Shown: positions 1 to 9,236 of the stretch, piece by piece
Layout: every line of letters starts with the position of its first letter
Position numbering within the stretch: position 1 is the first letter of the stretch
NCBI GenBank assembly: GCA_963791295.1
Contig: CAWBRY010000001.1
Span: 372,001-436,000, forward strand
DNA: 64,000 nucleotides
DNA from: CAWBRY01 sp963791295
GTDB lineage: Bacteria; Bacteroidota; Bacteroidia; Chitinophagales; Chitinophagaceae
Direction of reading: 5' to 3'
Made by a program: the position numbers and the translations under genes
The notes under the pieces: generated by a model
Databases searched by the model: none
Seen by the model: only the letters and a program-made list of their open reading frames with translations
Told to the model about the DNA's origin: nothing

Positions 1-82
1 TGATTTTGAGGTCTTAAATAGACTAAAAATGCTCATTCTTTATTGAACAGAACAAAAATTGTTCCGTTACTGTTATTTAGAC

Positions 83-1111
83 ATGGAGTTTGGAATAGAC
101 AGTTTTGCCGCGATGTTTAGTGGCAATGACACCAAATTCATCAAGGACGAAGATGCTGTGGCACAGTTGCTTGATAGAATAGAACATGCCGATAATCTCG
201 GCCTGGATGTATTTGGAATTGGCGAGCATCACCGCAAGGGTTTTCTTGATTCTGCACCCACACTTATTCTAGCGGCGGCTGCGGCCCGCACAAAACGCAT
301 CCGCCTTACAAGTGCTGTCATGGTGCTTAGTGCAGCTGACCCCGTAAGAGTGTTTCAGAGTTTCTCAACGCTGGATCTACTTTCTCGAGGGCGTGCGGAA
401 ATGGTGGTTGGTCGCGGTTCTTCTATTGAGGCTTTCCCTTTATTTGGTTATAGCCTGCAAGACTATGATGAACTTTTTGCTGAGAAGCTTGATCTACTTC
501 TTAAAATTCGTTCGAATGAATTTGTTACATGGTCTGGAAAATTCCGACCAGCGCTTAAAAACCTACCTGTCTATCCACGACCCTTACAGGATCCCCTACC
601 GATATGGTTGGGTGTGGGTGGCACACCAGAGTCATTCATCAGAGCAGGCAAACTCGGACTTCCACTAATGGTAGCTATAATTGGTGGTGACACAGGTCGG
701 TTTCGTCCGCTGGTAGATTTATACAGAGAGTCGGGAAAAAAAGCCGGATATCTGCCCGAACAATTGAAAGTAGGAATGCACTCATTAGGTTACGTGGCTG
801 ACACTACACAGCTGGCGGTAGAAGAATTTTATCCGGGGTATGCCGAGGCTATGACCAAGGTGGGCAAGGAACGCGGCTGGCCACCCATGACAAGAGCTCG
901 GTTTGAGGCTCAGATCACACCAGAAGGTGCATTGCTGGTTGGTAGTGCGGAAGAAGTGGCTGAAAAAATTCTTCGCCATTCCGATGCATTGGGTGGCATT
1001 TCCAGGGTCACTTTCCAGATGGATACGGCTGAAGTATCGCACGAAAAATTGATGCACTCAATTGAACTTATTGGGAACCGCGTAAAGCCATTACTAGATG
1101 CTAGAGGTTAG
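83..1111 (+). CDS. LLM class flavin-dependent oxidoreductase (bacterial luciferase-like monooxygenase)
   Basis: A 342-residue protein with the luciferase-like (beta/alpha)8 fold. The N-terminal part has the family signature GIGEHHRKGF (about residues 45-54) and then SAVMVLSAADPVRVFQ. A glycine-rich stretch, VVGRGSS, would contribute to the flavin phosphate site. Members reduce or monooxygenate small substrates with FMNH2 or F420; the substrate cannot be read from the sequence. I chose the ATG at 83; an in-frame TTG at 59 would add eight residues that do not look like the family's start. It ends tail-to-tail with the acetyltransferase on the other strand, overlapping it by 4 nt. It looks like a single-gene unit. 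Confidence 0.85.
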   Translation: MEFGIDSFAAMFSGNDTKFIKDEDAVAQLLDRIEHADNLGLDVFGIGEHHRKGFLDSAPTLILAAAAARTKRIRLTSAVMVLSAADPVRVFQSFSTLDLLSRGRAEMVVGRGSSIEAFPLFGYSLQDYDELFAEKLDLLLKIRSNEFVTWSGKFRPALKNLPVYPRPLQDPLPIWLGVGGTPESFIRAGKLGLPLMVAIIGGDTGRFRPLVDLYRESGKKAGYLPEQLKVGMHSLGYVADTTQLAVEEFYPGYAEAMTKVGKERGWPPMTRARFEAQITPEGALLVGSAEEVAEKILRHSDALGGISRVTFQMDTAEVSHEKLMHSIELIGNRVKPLLDARG

Positions 1112-1614
1112 ATTCTAGATGGTAGATCTGTGCTAAGGGGTGTTAGTTGTTTAAGGTACCTGATCCATTCTATTTTATATCCTGCTTTTTCATAGACCTT
1201 CCTGGCATGCACATTTCCTTCGAACGCATTTAAAGTGATCCACCGCGCTTGTTTTTCGCGAGCCCATTCCTCCGCTTTTTCCATTAATAATTTACCCACT
1301 CCCTTGCCTTCTGCTTCCGCTCTTACGACAATGTCGGTAATATGCGCATTCAATTCTTTCGTATAATAATCCGGCTGCATGGTCAAATGAATAAAGCCAC
1401 AGGGCAAACCGGATTCATCAATAGCAACAAGAACAGATCTTGCAGGGTCGTAAGCTGTTAATGCATCGGTAATATGGTTGATATCAGCCAGGGTCATTTG
1501 GTCGTGATCCTGCTCTCGCCATGTCGGAGGTCCGAATTCCAGTAACCGATAGGCATGGGCTGCAATAAAACTTGCGTCCTCAGGTAAGCCATTTCGAATT
1601 GTTATCACAGACAA
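1108..1614 (-). CDS. GNAT family N-acetyltransferase
   Basis: A 168-residue GNAT protein. Motif A is visible as ITDIVVRAEAEGKGVGKLL (about residues 91-109), where the G-K-G-V-G-K loop would bind the pyrophosphate of acetyl-CoA. Motif B follows as AFEGNVHARKVYEKAGYK. The acceptor substrate is unknown. It lies 11 nt downstream of the permease gene on the same strand and may be co-transcribed with it. Length and motif order are normal for a single-domain GNAT enzyme. Confidence 0.85.
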   Translation of the reverse strand: MSVITIRNGLPEDASFIAAHAYRLLEFGPPTWREQDHDQMTLADINHITDALTAYDPARSVLVAIDESGLPCGFIHLTMQPDYYTKELNAHITDIVVRAEAEGKGVGKLLMEKAEEWAREKQARWITLNAFEGNVHARKVYEKAGYKIEWIRYLKQLTPLSTDLPSRI

Positions 1615-1625
1615 TTGATTATTAA

Positions 1626-2840
1626 TTACTGATTATTACTGTCTTGCTGCACCTTCTCCTTAAACCCGAATGCAAACATCACCGTAACTACCAGGGCGAA
1701 TAAAAGAGGGATGAACCAGAAGATTTGCCATTGTGCCGCAGTAGCATTGTTTCCACTCATAATACTGTTGAATATAAAACCTGCGGCCAAAGTGCCCAGG
1801 CCCTGACCAACCCCATAAGAAACCAATACAAAAAAACCTTGTGCTTGTGCGCGATATTTCGCGGCAACATTCTTATCAATGTATACCTGGGAAGCTACGT
1901 ACACGAAATCGTAGCAGGCTCCATGCAAGATTATACCCGCGATCATCATCCAGGCAACTCCCATTGGCGCTGCCAGAGCAAAAAGTCCATACCTTAATGT
2001 CCATGCTAACAGTCCCAGGATCAATACCCACTTTATACCCAGTCGTCTAAAGAACCACGGCATTAACAAAAGGAAGATGACTTCTGACATTTGCCCGAAC
2101 GTCATTTTGAAGCCAGGATCCGGTATTTGTGCTGAACGAAGGAACAGGGGTACGTATGCAAAATAACTTGCAAAAGGAATACTTATGAGTAGTAACCCGG
2201 CAATAAAGACAATAAATGGTCTTGATGTGAATTTTTTCAGCACATCCAATCCGAGAATATCACGAATTGAAACTTTCTTACCAGCACCCTGGGGTGGTAT
2301 GTGCGGCATTGTGAAACTGTAAAGGCCCATCAGCAAGCTAGCCGCGCCCGCCACATACATGGGAACAGGAGTGGTGTCGGCGTGTAATAAATAACTTACT
2401 ATAATGCCAGCAGCAATCCATCCAAATGTTCCAAAAACTCTTACTAGCGGAAATTCTTTTTCTTTATCACCGATCAGGTGAAACGCAGTTGCTGTTGCCA
2501 AACCAACGGTTGGCATGTAGCAAAGCATGTGTAACAACATTAGAATAAGAAAGAGCGAAGGAGAACTATTTGCGGCAAGAGGTGCAGTACAAACAAAAAT
2601 TCCACTAAGGATATGCATTACGCCCATCACTCTCTGAACAGGAAAAAAACGGTCAGCGATCATGCCCAGGAAAAAAGGAGAAATGATGGAACCGAGGGGA
2701 CTGGCAAGATAAACGAGATAAATAACATCCGACATGCCATGGCTTTTCATGTAGTTGCCTCCGGTTGCATACCATGAACCCCAGATGAAAAATTGCAGGA
2801 ACATCATGACCATCAGGCGCACCTTAATATAGCTACGCAT
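1626..2840 (-). CDS. MFS transporter of the nucleoside:H+ symporter (NupG/XapB) type
   Basis: A 404-residue, very hydrophobic protein with about twelve predicted membrane spans. The N-terminus (MFLQFFIWGSWYATGGNYM) and the region FPLVRVFGTFGWIAAGI match the nucleoside:proton symporter branch of the major facilitator superfamily. It would import nucleosides or a related polar ligand across the inner membrane. The downstream neighbour on the same strand is an acetyltransferase. The upstream gene, 39 nt away, is a sugar isomerase/epimerase-like TIM barrel, so a small catabolic unit is possible. Substrate specificity is inferred only from family resemblance. Confidence 0.8.
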   Translation of the reverse strand: MRSYIKVRLMVMMFLQFFIWGSWYATGGNYMKSHGMSDVIYLVYLASPLGSIISPFFLGMIADRFFPVQRVMGVMHILSGIFVCTAPLAANSSPSLFLILMLLHMLCYMPTVGLATATAFHLIGDKEKEFPLVRVFGTFGWIAAGIIVSYLLHADTTPVPMYVAGAASLLMGLYSFTMPHIPPQGAGKKVSIRDILGLDVLKKFTSRPFIVFIAGLLLISIPFASYFAYVPLFLRSAQIPDPGFKMTFGQMSEVIFLLLMPWFFRRLGIKWVLILGLLAWTLRYGLFALAAPMGVAWMMIAGIILHGACYDFVYVASQVYIDKNVAAKYRAQAQGFFVLVSYGVGQGLGTLAAGFIFNSIMSGNNATAAQWQIFWFIPLLFALVVTVMFAFGFKEKVQQDSNNQ

Positions 2841-2879
2841 AGGCTATGTGCATCTCCCTTTCATGTATCGTCAATTGAT

Positions 2880-3866
2880 TTAATTATTTCGGGCGATCGC
2901 TGCTTTTGATGTTAGCGGTTTTTTTTCAGCCTTAACACGTTGAACAAGTTGTTTCATATAGCGAACTCCTCTACGGGTGGCTTCATCAATGCTTTCTATA
3001 CCGCATAACTTATGATCGTGCAAAACGGGCAGGCAATATTCTGATGTGAGCCAGCCATCATATCCATGTTGATGCAGCGCCTCTATAAATGTTTCGTAGT
3101 TGATCTTGCCCCCGTGACCCGGAGCAGGATCGAGTATCACATCACCATCTTCTGATTCACTAAAATTCCATGCGCCATAGTGTGTATAACGGATATATTC
3201 ACTGCATTTCTCCACCGCTTCACGTACATAATCCGTAGCCTGACGATCAAAGAACATCGGCACATCCAAACAAATTTTAAGGTTGGATCGATCGACTTCT
3301 TTCGTCATAGCGAGAACGTCTTCATAACCCGGTGTCAGAACAGGGCCATGATTTTGCAACACCAATGTTATGCCCATATCAGCGGCCCAATCTGCCACTT
3401 CACGAATGCCTTCTACAGCACGATGCCATATTTTAAGATCGGCAGCAAATAAAGGTTTGAAATAATTACCGCGGTCATAGGGGCCATACATGGCGGGCAT
3501 CTCGTCGTTAATGATACCGGGCCATGCTGCAAATATCTTTACCATGTTTACGTCAAGGTCGTGCGCCAGTTCCAGCACATGGCGCATCATGGAGAGATTA
3601 TTCTCCCGTTCTTCCATCAGGTTGCCGCAGAAATTACTCAGGCTTTCAATCGCAACCAATTCGATGCCTGCGTCATTTGCCACTGCTTTGATACGTGCTC
3701 TGTCAGCTTTTGAAAGATCGATCGGAGATGCGACAGGTCGTTTTGCTTCAATGGCAAGCCCCTCAAATCCCAACTGCTTGGCCTTATGGATTTGCTCTTC
3801 TACCGAGAGTGCTTTGCCGTCATAAAACAAGCCGGCATAGGTTACTGTAAACAATGAAAATTTCAT
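2880..3866 (-). CDS. Sugar phosphate isomerase/epimerase family protein (xylose isomerase-like TIM barrel)
   Basis: A 328-residue TIM-barrel protein of the AP endonuclease 2/xylose isomerase-like superfamily. It opens with MKFSLFTVTYAGLFY and contains the conserved LGFEGLAIEAKRP, LVLQNHGP and the C-terminal WLTSEYC strand. The conserved E, H, D and E residues that usually hold a divalent metal are present in IEAKRP, QNHGP, CLDVPMFF and TSEY. I set the start at the ATG at 3866; a TTG three codons upstream is less likely. It probably isomerises or epimerises a sugar or polyol. Same strand as the following permease (39 nt gap). Confidence 0.8.
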   Translation of the reverse strand: MKFSLFTVTYAGLFYDGKALSVEEQIHKAKQLGFEGLAIEAKRPVASPIDLSKADRARIKAVANDAGIELVAIESLSNFCGNLMEERENNLSMMRHVLELAHDLDVNMVKIFAAWPGIINDEMPAMYGPYDRGNYFKPLFAADLKIWHRAVEGIREVADWAADMGITLVLQNHGPVLTPGYEDVLAMTKEVDRSNLKICLDVPMFFDRQATDYVREAVEKCSEYIRYTHYGAWNFSESEDGDVILDPAPGHGGKINYETFIEALHQHGYDGWLTSEYCLPVLHDHKLCGIESIDEATRRGVRYMKQLVQRVKAEKKPLTSKAAIARNN

Positions 3867-4197
3867 ATAGCCCAATTATCGCTTCATAAAAATGGTGAGA
3901 CTACAATAGCTAAATTAATTAAAAATGAGGTTTGCCAGACACGAATAATAGTAAATCTACGATACGCTTGGAAGTATATAAGAATTCACTATATTAGTAA
4001 AGTCATTGGTAATTGAAACATTCCCGTCTTTCGGAACGCACACCAACATTATTCCGGAAATTCTCTTCAAGCAAATCCAGTCTTTTCAAAAATCGGCGTC
4101 ATTAATCGCATTGCTAGTACCTGCATCCGAATACTATGGACTATGACTGTCCAGAAGATTTGGATATTATACAATTCATTGAATAAATTATTCTGCT
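3867..4197. other. Intergenic region between divergent genes, no gene recognised
   Basis: About 330 nt separate the minus-strand isomerase from the plus-strand methyltransferase, so it should hold both promoters. An open frame on the plus strand at 3982-4146 lacks a start codon and resembles nothing I recognise. No repeat or RNA gene is visible. Confidence 0.5.
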
Positions 4198-5055
4198 ATG
4201 GTACAAAAAAGCAAAGATGCACGGAGCGCTGTTCAAACGCACAGGAATATTCTGAAGGAATTTAAATTTGAAATAGAACCTGAGACTCATAATATCCTGG
4301 ATTTTGGATGTGGCTCGGGGAGTGAAGTTTATCAATTTAGAAAGATGGGCTATAAAGCCTATGGTTGTGATATTGAGAACCGTTTCGATAACATTCAGAA
4401 TCTGTGTCAAGAGGAACAAATAATTAGCCATGACGAATCTATTTTCCGTCCAATTGATATATCCAATTACCGAATTCCTTTTGATGATGAATCCTTTGAT
4501 TTTGTCTGCAGCAATCAGGTTTTTGAGCATGTCCAGGATTATCAACAAGCGCTTTCAGAAATTCACAGAGTATTAAAATCAGGGGGTTACAGCCTGCATT
4601 ATTTCCCGTCAAGGTATCGACCCATTGAATGCCATACATACGTGCCGTTGGCAGGAGTATTTCGGGGGTATTTTTATCTTGCATTTTGGGCCTTCTTAGG
4701 AATAAGAAATTCTTTTCAGAAAGGACGTGGTTTCAAAGAAACAGCCAGGGATAATTTTGAATACCTCAATAACCAAACAAAATATTTAACCAAAGCAGAA
4801 ATCAGAAAACTTGTTTCTAACCAATTTAACAACGTATCATTTATTGAAGGTTATTTCATGAAGCATGGAGAGGGGCGCCTTCGAAAAATTTACCGGCTGA
4901 CAAAAAAACTTACATTTATTTCATCGTTAATAATAAGCACTTTTCATACAAGAGTAATTCTTTTCAGAAAGCCACATCAGGCAACGCCGTCGAAAATCGT
5001 TTCCCTATCTGCCAGCAAATTCCCTAACAGATACTTAAGGCAAGATAACGCTTAG
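4198..5055 (+). CDS. Class I SAM-dependent methyltransferase
   Basis: A 285-residue protein with a Rossmann-type methyltransferase domain in its first 150 residues. Motif I is ILDFGCGSGSEVYQF (about 32-46), the acidic end of strand 2 is AYGCDIENR, and the post-motif region is FDFVCSNQVFEHVQDYQQAL, followed by EIHRVLKSGGYSLHYFPS. This is the Methyltransf_11/UbiE-like pattern. The C-terminal 130 residues (including YLNNQTKYLTKAEIRKLVSN) are less conserved and may recognise the substrate. The acceptor is unknown. The gene stands alone, converging on the phosphodiesterase 3 nt after its stop. Confidence 0.8.
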   Translation: MVQKSKDARSAVQTHRNILKEFKFEIEPETHNILDFGCGSGSEVYQFRKMGYKAYGCDIENRFDNIQNLCQEEQIISHDESIFRPIDISNYRIPFDDESFDFVCSNQVFEHVQDYQQALSEIHRVLKSGGYSLHYFPSRYRPIECHTYVPLAGVFRGYFYLAFWAFLGIRNSFQKGRGFKETARDNFEYLNNQTKYLTKAEIRKLVSNQFNNVSFIEGYFMKHGEGRLRKIYRLTKKLTFISSLIISTFHTRVILFRKPHQATPSKIVSLSASKFPNRYLRQDNA

Positions 5056-5058
5056 CGA

Positions 5059-6138
5059 CTATTTTATTATTTGTAAAATGGCACTATCAATCGGGTGATT
5101 TGCTGTGAATTTGAAGCCCACAAGGCGCGCAATGGTTTGGGCTACCTGGGCCTGGTACAATTGCTCCCGATCTTTTATTTCTCCTTTCGGTTCAATCTGT
5201 TGTCCTATAGCGGCCAGCCAAATCTGGTCAGACCCAACAATGTCGTGGTCATGAGACGTCCATTCTTTTTTTATCTGGTCTCCACGACCATGATCACATA
5301 AGATCAGCATGGTGGTCTTATTCTTATATTCTGGCATCTGTTGCATCATATTCCACAAGTTGCCGATCCAGCGATCTTGTATGTTAGCCATATTAAGATA
5401 ATAATCGTAACGGCCGATGTGGGCATAAGCATCTGTCTCCTCGAAGGCTATGTAAATCACTTTGGGTTTATATTGCTTTACATATTCCTTTGCCATGAAA
5501 TAGGTGAGATGATCGGGCCTTACATCATCTCCCAAAGGAAGCGGAGATTGATTTTGCATTTCATTAAGCAGGGTAAACTCAGGAGTATTTATTTTAACAG
5601 CTTCTACGCCAGAACTGACCAATAAATTTGAGCGCGGTTCGTTCAGGATTGCATTAAAACGATCCCACGAAGCAAACGCAGCAATCTTTCCCTGCCATCC
5701 CGGTTGTTTATTCAAGAACTCCAGAACCGACGTGTTCTTATTGTAGTTCTTGTCATTGGTGTTTACAGAATCGTCTGGATAGCCGGTAAACATTTCATTA
5801 TATCCAGGATAGGAAAACCAATACCGGTTCTTCACATTTACCATGCTTTGCAAATGACGGTTGCCATGCAATTGCCCCTGCAATGCAATTGTATTCCAGA
5901 AGAATGGAAGCAACTTTTTCCTCCTTTCTTCCGCAGTGCTCGCCCAATATTTTTTCTTAAGGGCTGCCGTATCAAACGAAAAGGCCGGATCATTAATCAG
6001 CGAGTCGTCGGCGCCGCTAAAAACTTCCTGCCACCGAAACCCATCCAGCGTAATGATGACCAGGTTTTCCGTTTTGGACTGGGCAATGGAAGAACCAGCC
6101 AGGAGACTGAGTAAACAGAGTATCATCAATTTTTTCAT
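5059..6138 (-). CDS. Secreted alkaline phosphatase-superfamily protein (type I phosphodiesterase/sulfatase fold)
   Basis: A 359-residue protein with a clear N-terminal signal peptide ending near SIAQ. LVIITLDGFRWQEVF (about 26-40) supplies the first metal-binding Asp. YPGYNEMFTGYPD probably holds the Ser/Thr nucleophile region. ETDAYAHIGRYD and LILCDHGRGD, then SHDHDIVG, carry the second set of Asp/His metal ligands. These are hallmarks of the alkaline phosphatase/nucleotide pyrophosphatase/sulfatase superfamily. It would act in the periplasm on a phosphodiester or phosphomonoester. It is an isolated gene, convergent with the methyltransferase. Confidence 0.8.
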   Translation of the reverse strand: MKKLMILCLLSLLAGSSIAQSKTENLVIITLDGFRWQEVFSGADDSLINDPAFSFDTAALKKKYWASTAEERRKKLLPFFWNTIALQGQLHGNRHLQSMVNVKNRYWFSYPGYNEMFTGYPDDSVNTNDKNYNKNTSVLEFLNKQPGWQGKIAAFASWDRFNAILNEPRSNLLVSSGVEAVKINTPEFTLLNEMQNQSPLPLGDDVRPDHLTYFMAKEYVKQYKPKVIYIAFEETDAYAHIGRYDYYLNMANIQDRWIGNLWNMMQQMPEYKNKTTMLILCDHGRGDQIKKEWTSHDHDIVGSDQIWLAAIGQQIEPKGEIKDREQLYQAQVAQTIARLVGFKFTANHPIDSAILQIIK

Positions 6139-6283
6139 ATCGATTATATATTAGCCTGATGAGCTAAAATTAAGGAGATTATTTAAATGCATTTTTCCTT
6201 TGAAGATTTACATTTTAGAAGTGCAGGCCATCGTTTTTTTCCGTAATTTTTTCATGAGCAGCAATCGTTAAATATCATATAAA

Positions 6284-7597
6284 TTGAAACTTAATAAAAA
6301 ATCAATATTTCTTAATTTATCTGAAGACGGATGGGCTGTATGGATTGGCAGTTTGCTGATTGTTATCGTGCTGGCCCTTGCTTTTTTTTCTGCCAACTTT
6401 ACATTCACGGTCCCTATCTATCAATGGAATAATCCTAAGGATCTTCTTACAAAAGTATTTGCTACAGAAAATTTATTACTCCTTGCGGGCATTGGTTTGA
6501 TTTTCGGTTTTGTTTCTTCGCTTGCGATATGGCTTTCGGGGGGAAATGCCCGAAAGTTTGTTGCGGGTTTTGGACTTATCTATGTTTTAGGGATTGCATC
6601 CCTGATTATTGCAGGGAATAAATCAGTGAGCAACTATGGAATAGAGTATGTAGTTTTTGCATTGGCGCTGGGTTTATTGCTGGGCAACCTGACGGTCTTG
6701 CCTGCGTGGGTGAAAGAAGCAGCTCGCTCTGAATTTTTTATAAAAACCGGGTTGATCATCCTGGGGTCAAGTATCTTATTCACGGATATTGTACAGGCAG
6801 GCCTTCCAGGAATATTGCAGGCATTAGTGGTGGTGGCTGTCGTCTGGTTCTTTGCACTTTGGTTAGCCCGTCGATTAAAAGTCGATGACGAATTTGGAGT
6901 GATATTGGCCTCGGCTGTTTCTATCTGTGGTGTATCCGCAGCAATAGTGACATGCGGCGCTATTAATGGCGACAAGAAGAAATTATCCTATATAACCACA
7001 TTGGTTTTGCTCATAGCGATACCGATGCTTATAGTGCAACCGTGGATAATCAAAGAAATGAAGCTTTCTGAAATAGTTGGGGGCGCCTGGCTGGGAGGCA
7101 CATTGGATACTACAGCCTCTGTATCCGCCGCTGCACAACTTGTTGGACCTGCTGCATTAAAAGCTGGAGTTATCATTAAATTCTCTCAAAATGTATTAAT
7201 TGGGGTTGCTGCATTTTTCATTACGGCATGGTGGGCGTTAAAAAAGGATTTGTCAAAAAAGGATGCTACGCACAAACCAGGTTTAAAAGTGGTTTGGGAA
7301 AGATTTCCAAAGTTTGTTCTGGGGTTTATCGCTGTCTCGCTTGTTTTTTCTTTTTTGATACCCGCCGAAACTACCAAACAAGTGAGCGGTGTGCTTAATG
7401 GTTTACGAACAATTTGGTTTGCGTTGGCATTTGTGTCGATTGGCCTGGAAGCAAGATTTGCAGACCTGGTAAAAATCCAGGGCGGTCGCCCGGCTCTTGC
7501 CTTTATCGGCGCTCAGGTATTCAATATATTATGGACCTTGCTTTGGGCCTACCTGTTATTCGGCGGCATCCTATTCCCTGTACCAAATATAAAGTGA
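6284..7597 (+). CDS. YeiH-type putative sulfate exporter family transporter (UPF0324)
   Basis: A 437-residue membrane protein with about ten to twelve hydrophobic spans. The central region (LIILGSSILF, then VSICGVSAAIVTCGAIN) and GGTLDTTASVSAAAQLVG are typical of the YeiH/UPF0324 family, which is annotated as putative sulfate exporters; transport activity is poorly established. The only plausible start is TTG at 6284, because the in-frame ATG at 6254 runs into a stop after five codons. The C-terminal SIGLEARFADL is also characteristic. No partner gene is adjacent, although the Moco cluster downstream deals with sulfur-containing cofactors. Confidence 0.8.
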   Translation: MKLNKKSIFLNLSEDGWAVWIGSLLIVIVLALAFFSANFTFTVPIYQWNNPKDLLTKVFATENLLLLAGIGLIFGFVSSLAIWLSGGNARKFVAGFGLIYVLGIASLIIAGNKSVSNYGIEYVVFALALGLLLGNLTVLPAWVKEAARSEFFIKTGLIILGSSILFTDIVQAGLPGILQALVVVAVVWFFALWLARRLKVDDEFGVILASAVSICGVSAAIVTCGAINGDKKKLSYITTLVLLIAIPMLIVQPWIIKEMKLSEIVGGAWLGGTLDTTASVSAAAQLVGPAALKAGVIIKFSQNVLIGVAAFFITAWWALKKDLSKKDATHKPGLKVVWERFPKFVLGFIAVSLVFSFLIPAETTKQVSGVLNGLRTIWFALAFVSIGLEARFADLVKIQGGRPALAFIGAQVFNILWTLLWAYLLFGGILFPVPNIK

Positions 7598-7609
7598 CAA
7601 GAGGGTTGA

Positions 7610-7783
7610 GAATGCGATAAATTAGATCGTATCAAAAACGACCAAATAATTTATACAGGAAAAACTGATGATTTGCTTTGGGGCTTGGATTGGACTCAAA
7701 AGGAGATCATTGCAACTACTAGCGAGAAAGGAAACATAAATTTATGGACAAATAAAGCCATTTTGATTCAAACTATTTTTTAG
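7610..7783 (+). pseudogene. C-terminal remnant of a WD40-repeat protein
   Basis: This open frame has no start codon. It encodes about 57 residues that include DLLWGLDWTQKEIIATTSEK followed by GNINLWTN, then a TAG stop. That is the signature of a single WD40 blade (strand with W-S-P-like core, then G-x-I-x-L-W). The rest of the propeller is missing upstream, where the frame is cut by a TGA at 7607 directly after the YeiH gene. It is best read as the tail of a deleted gene. The remainder of the gap, 7784-8043, is AT-rich; I see no gene or repeat in it, only the likely promoter region of the alcohol dehydrogenase. Confidence 0.65.
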
Positions 7784-8043
7784 CAGCTTGTTATAGAATG
7801 TCCGCTCTTCAGATATTTTTTTAGGGAGTATTCCTGCGTTCAACACCGCCCGTATTTTACAATTTAATTATTTGCATACATCTAAAAATCGTGAGGTTGG
7901 AAAAATCATGGGTAGTTAATTTCCCACTGTAGGGTGGGCGAGTGAAGTAAAATGAGTGTGCTGCTAATTTTTTATTGGCATGTGCTTTGGAAGGTCACTA
8001 ATTCAGCTCGATTTTTTTTTACATTTTAAAAACTGGTTAGTTT

Positions 8044-9213
8044 ATGAAAGCAGCAGTGATACATGGACCCGGCAAAGTTACTTGTGATACCGTAGATGAT
8101 CCGATACTCAAAGATGACCGGGATATTATTCTTAAAGTAACGGCCACCGCGATCTGCGGTTCTGATCTCCATATATATTCAGGAGGAATTCCGCAGCCAC
8201 GACCGATGGTGCTAGGCCACGAATTTATGGGCATTGTGGAAGAAACAGGCAGGCAGGTTAAAAACCTGCGGAAGGGCGACCGCGTAGTTGTTCCTTTTCC
8301 GATCGCCTGCGGGCAATGTTTTTTCTGTAACCATGATTTTCCCGGTAATTGTGAACATTCGAATCCGGACCATTACGGGCCTGAAGGGGGATTGCTTACC
8401 CAAAAAGGCGGCGCGTTGTTTGGCTATACCGATTTGTATGGCGGTTATGATGGAGGGCAGGCTCAGTACGTAAGAGTGCCCTACGGTGATTACGGTCCAC
8501 GCAAAGTCCCCGATAACCTGACTGATGAACAGGTACTCTTCTTAACCGATATTTTTCCCACTGGTTACACCGGCATTGACTGGGGCAACCTAATGGGTGG
8601 TGAGACGATCGCGATCTTCGGCGCAGGTCCTGTTGGTATTATGGCAGCAAAAAGCGCATGGCTGAAAGGTGCAGCCCGTGTAGTTATCGTCGATACCCTA
8701 CAATACCGGCTGGACAAGGCAAAGTCGGTTGCGAACTGCGAAGTCATCCTTTGGGAAGATGGCAAGGGTGTTGTGGAACAAATTCGTCAAATGACAGAAG
8801 GCCGTGGCGCTGATCTCTGCGTCGAGGCTGTTGGGTTCGAGCCAGACCGTAGTTTCGTGGACCGTGCAAAGGCTGTACTGAACGTAGAAAAGGGTTCGGT
8901 GAAAGTACTGGAAGCTTGCATGAGTGCCGTGCGGCGTAGCGGCACAGTATCAGTGCTCGGTGTGTATCCTACTGATTATGATAATTTCCCTGTCGGTCAG
9001 TTCTTCGATAAAGGCCTTACGCTGAAAGGAGGGCAAGCGCCAGCGCATAAGCATATTGACAAATTGCTTCAGTACGTGAAGGAAGGCAAGGTAAAGTTAG
9101 ATGATGTTATTACACACCGACTTCCCCTTACAAAAATCGCTGATGGTTACTCGATGTTTAAGAAGAAGGAAGATAACTGCGTCAAAGTAGTACTCGACCC
9201 ATGGGCCGCTTAA
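8044..9213 (+). CDS. Zinc-dependent alcohol dehydrogenase (formaldehyde dehydrogenase-like)
   Basis: A 389-residue medium-chain dehydrogenase. The catalytic zinc ligands lie in AICGSDLH (Cys about 38) and VLGHEFMG (His about 58). The structural zinc is held by the four cysteines of CGQCFFCNHDFPGNC (about 89-103). The NAD(P) Rossmann motif is AIFGAGPVGIMAAKSA (about 189-204). The long insert and length match the glutathione-independent formaldehyde dehydrogenase-like branch, so aldehyde or alcohol oxidation is likely. It is followed 23 nt later by a YciE/YciF gene on the same strand. This pairing suggests a stress-induced unit. Confidence 0.87.
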   Translation: MKAAVIHGPGKVTCDTVDDPILKDDRDIILKVTATAICGSDLHIYSGGIPQPRPMVLGHEFMGIVEETGRQVKNLRKGDRVVVPFPIACGQCFFCNHDFPGNCEHSNPDHYGPEGGLLTQKGGALFGYTDLYGGYDGGQAQYVRVPYGDYGPRKVPDNLTDEQVLFLTDIFPTGYTGIDWGNLMGGETIAIFGAGPVGIMAAKSAWLKGAARVVIVDTLQYRLDKAKSVANCEVILWEDGKGVVEQIRQMTEGRGADLCVEAVGFEPDRSFVDRAKAVLNVEKGSVKVLEACMSAVRRSGTVSVLGVYPTDYDNFPVGQFFDKGLTLKGGQAPAHKHIDKLLQYVKEGKVKLDDVITHRLPLTKIADGYSMFKKKEDNCVKVVLDPWAA

Positions 9214-9236
9214 TCAAAAACAATAAATTTAAAATA

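Noticed and set aside
3982..4146. Plus-strand open frame of 54 codons upstream of the methyltransferase
   Set aside because: No start codon, no recognised motif, and it ends inside the promoter region. It looks like chance coding potential.
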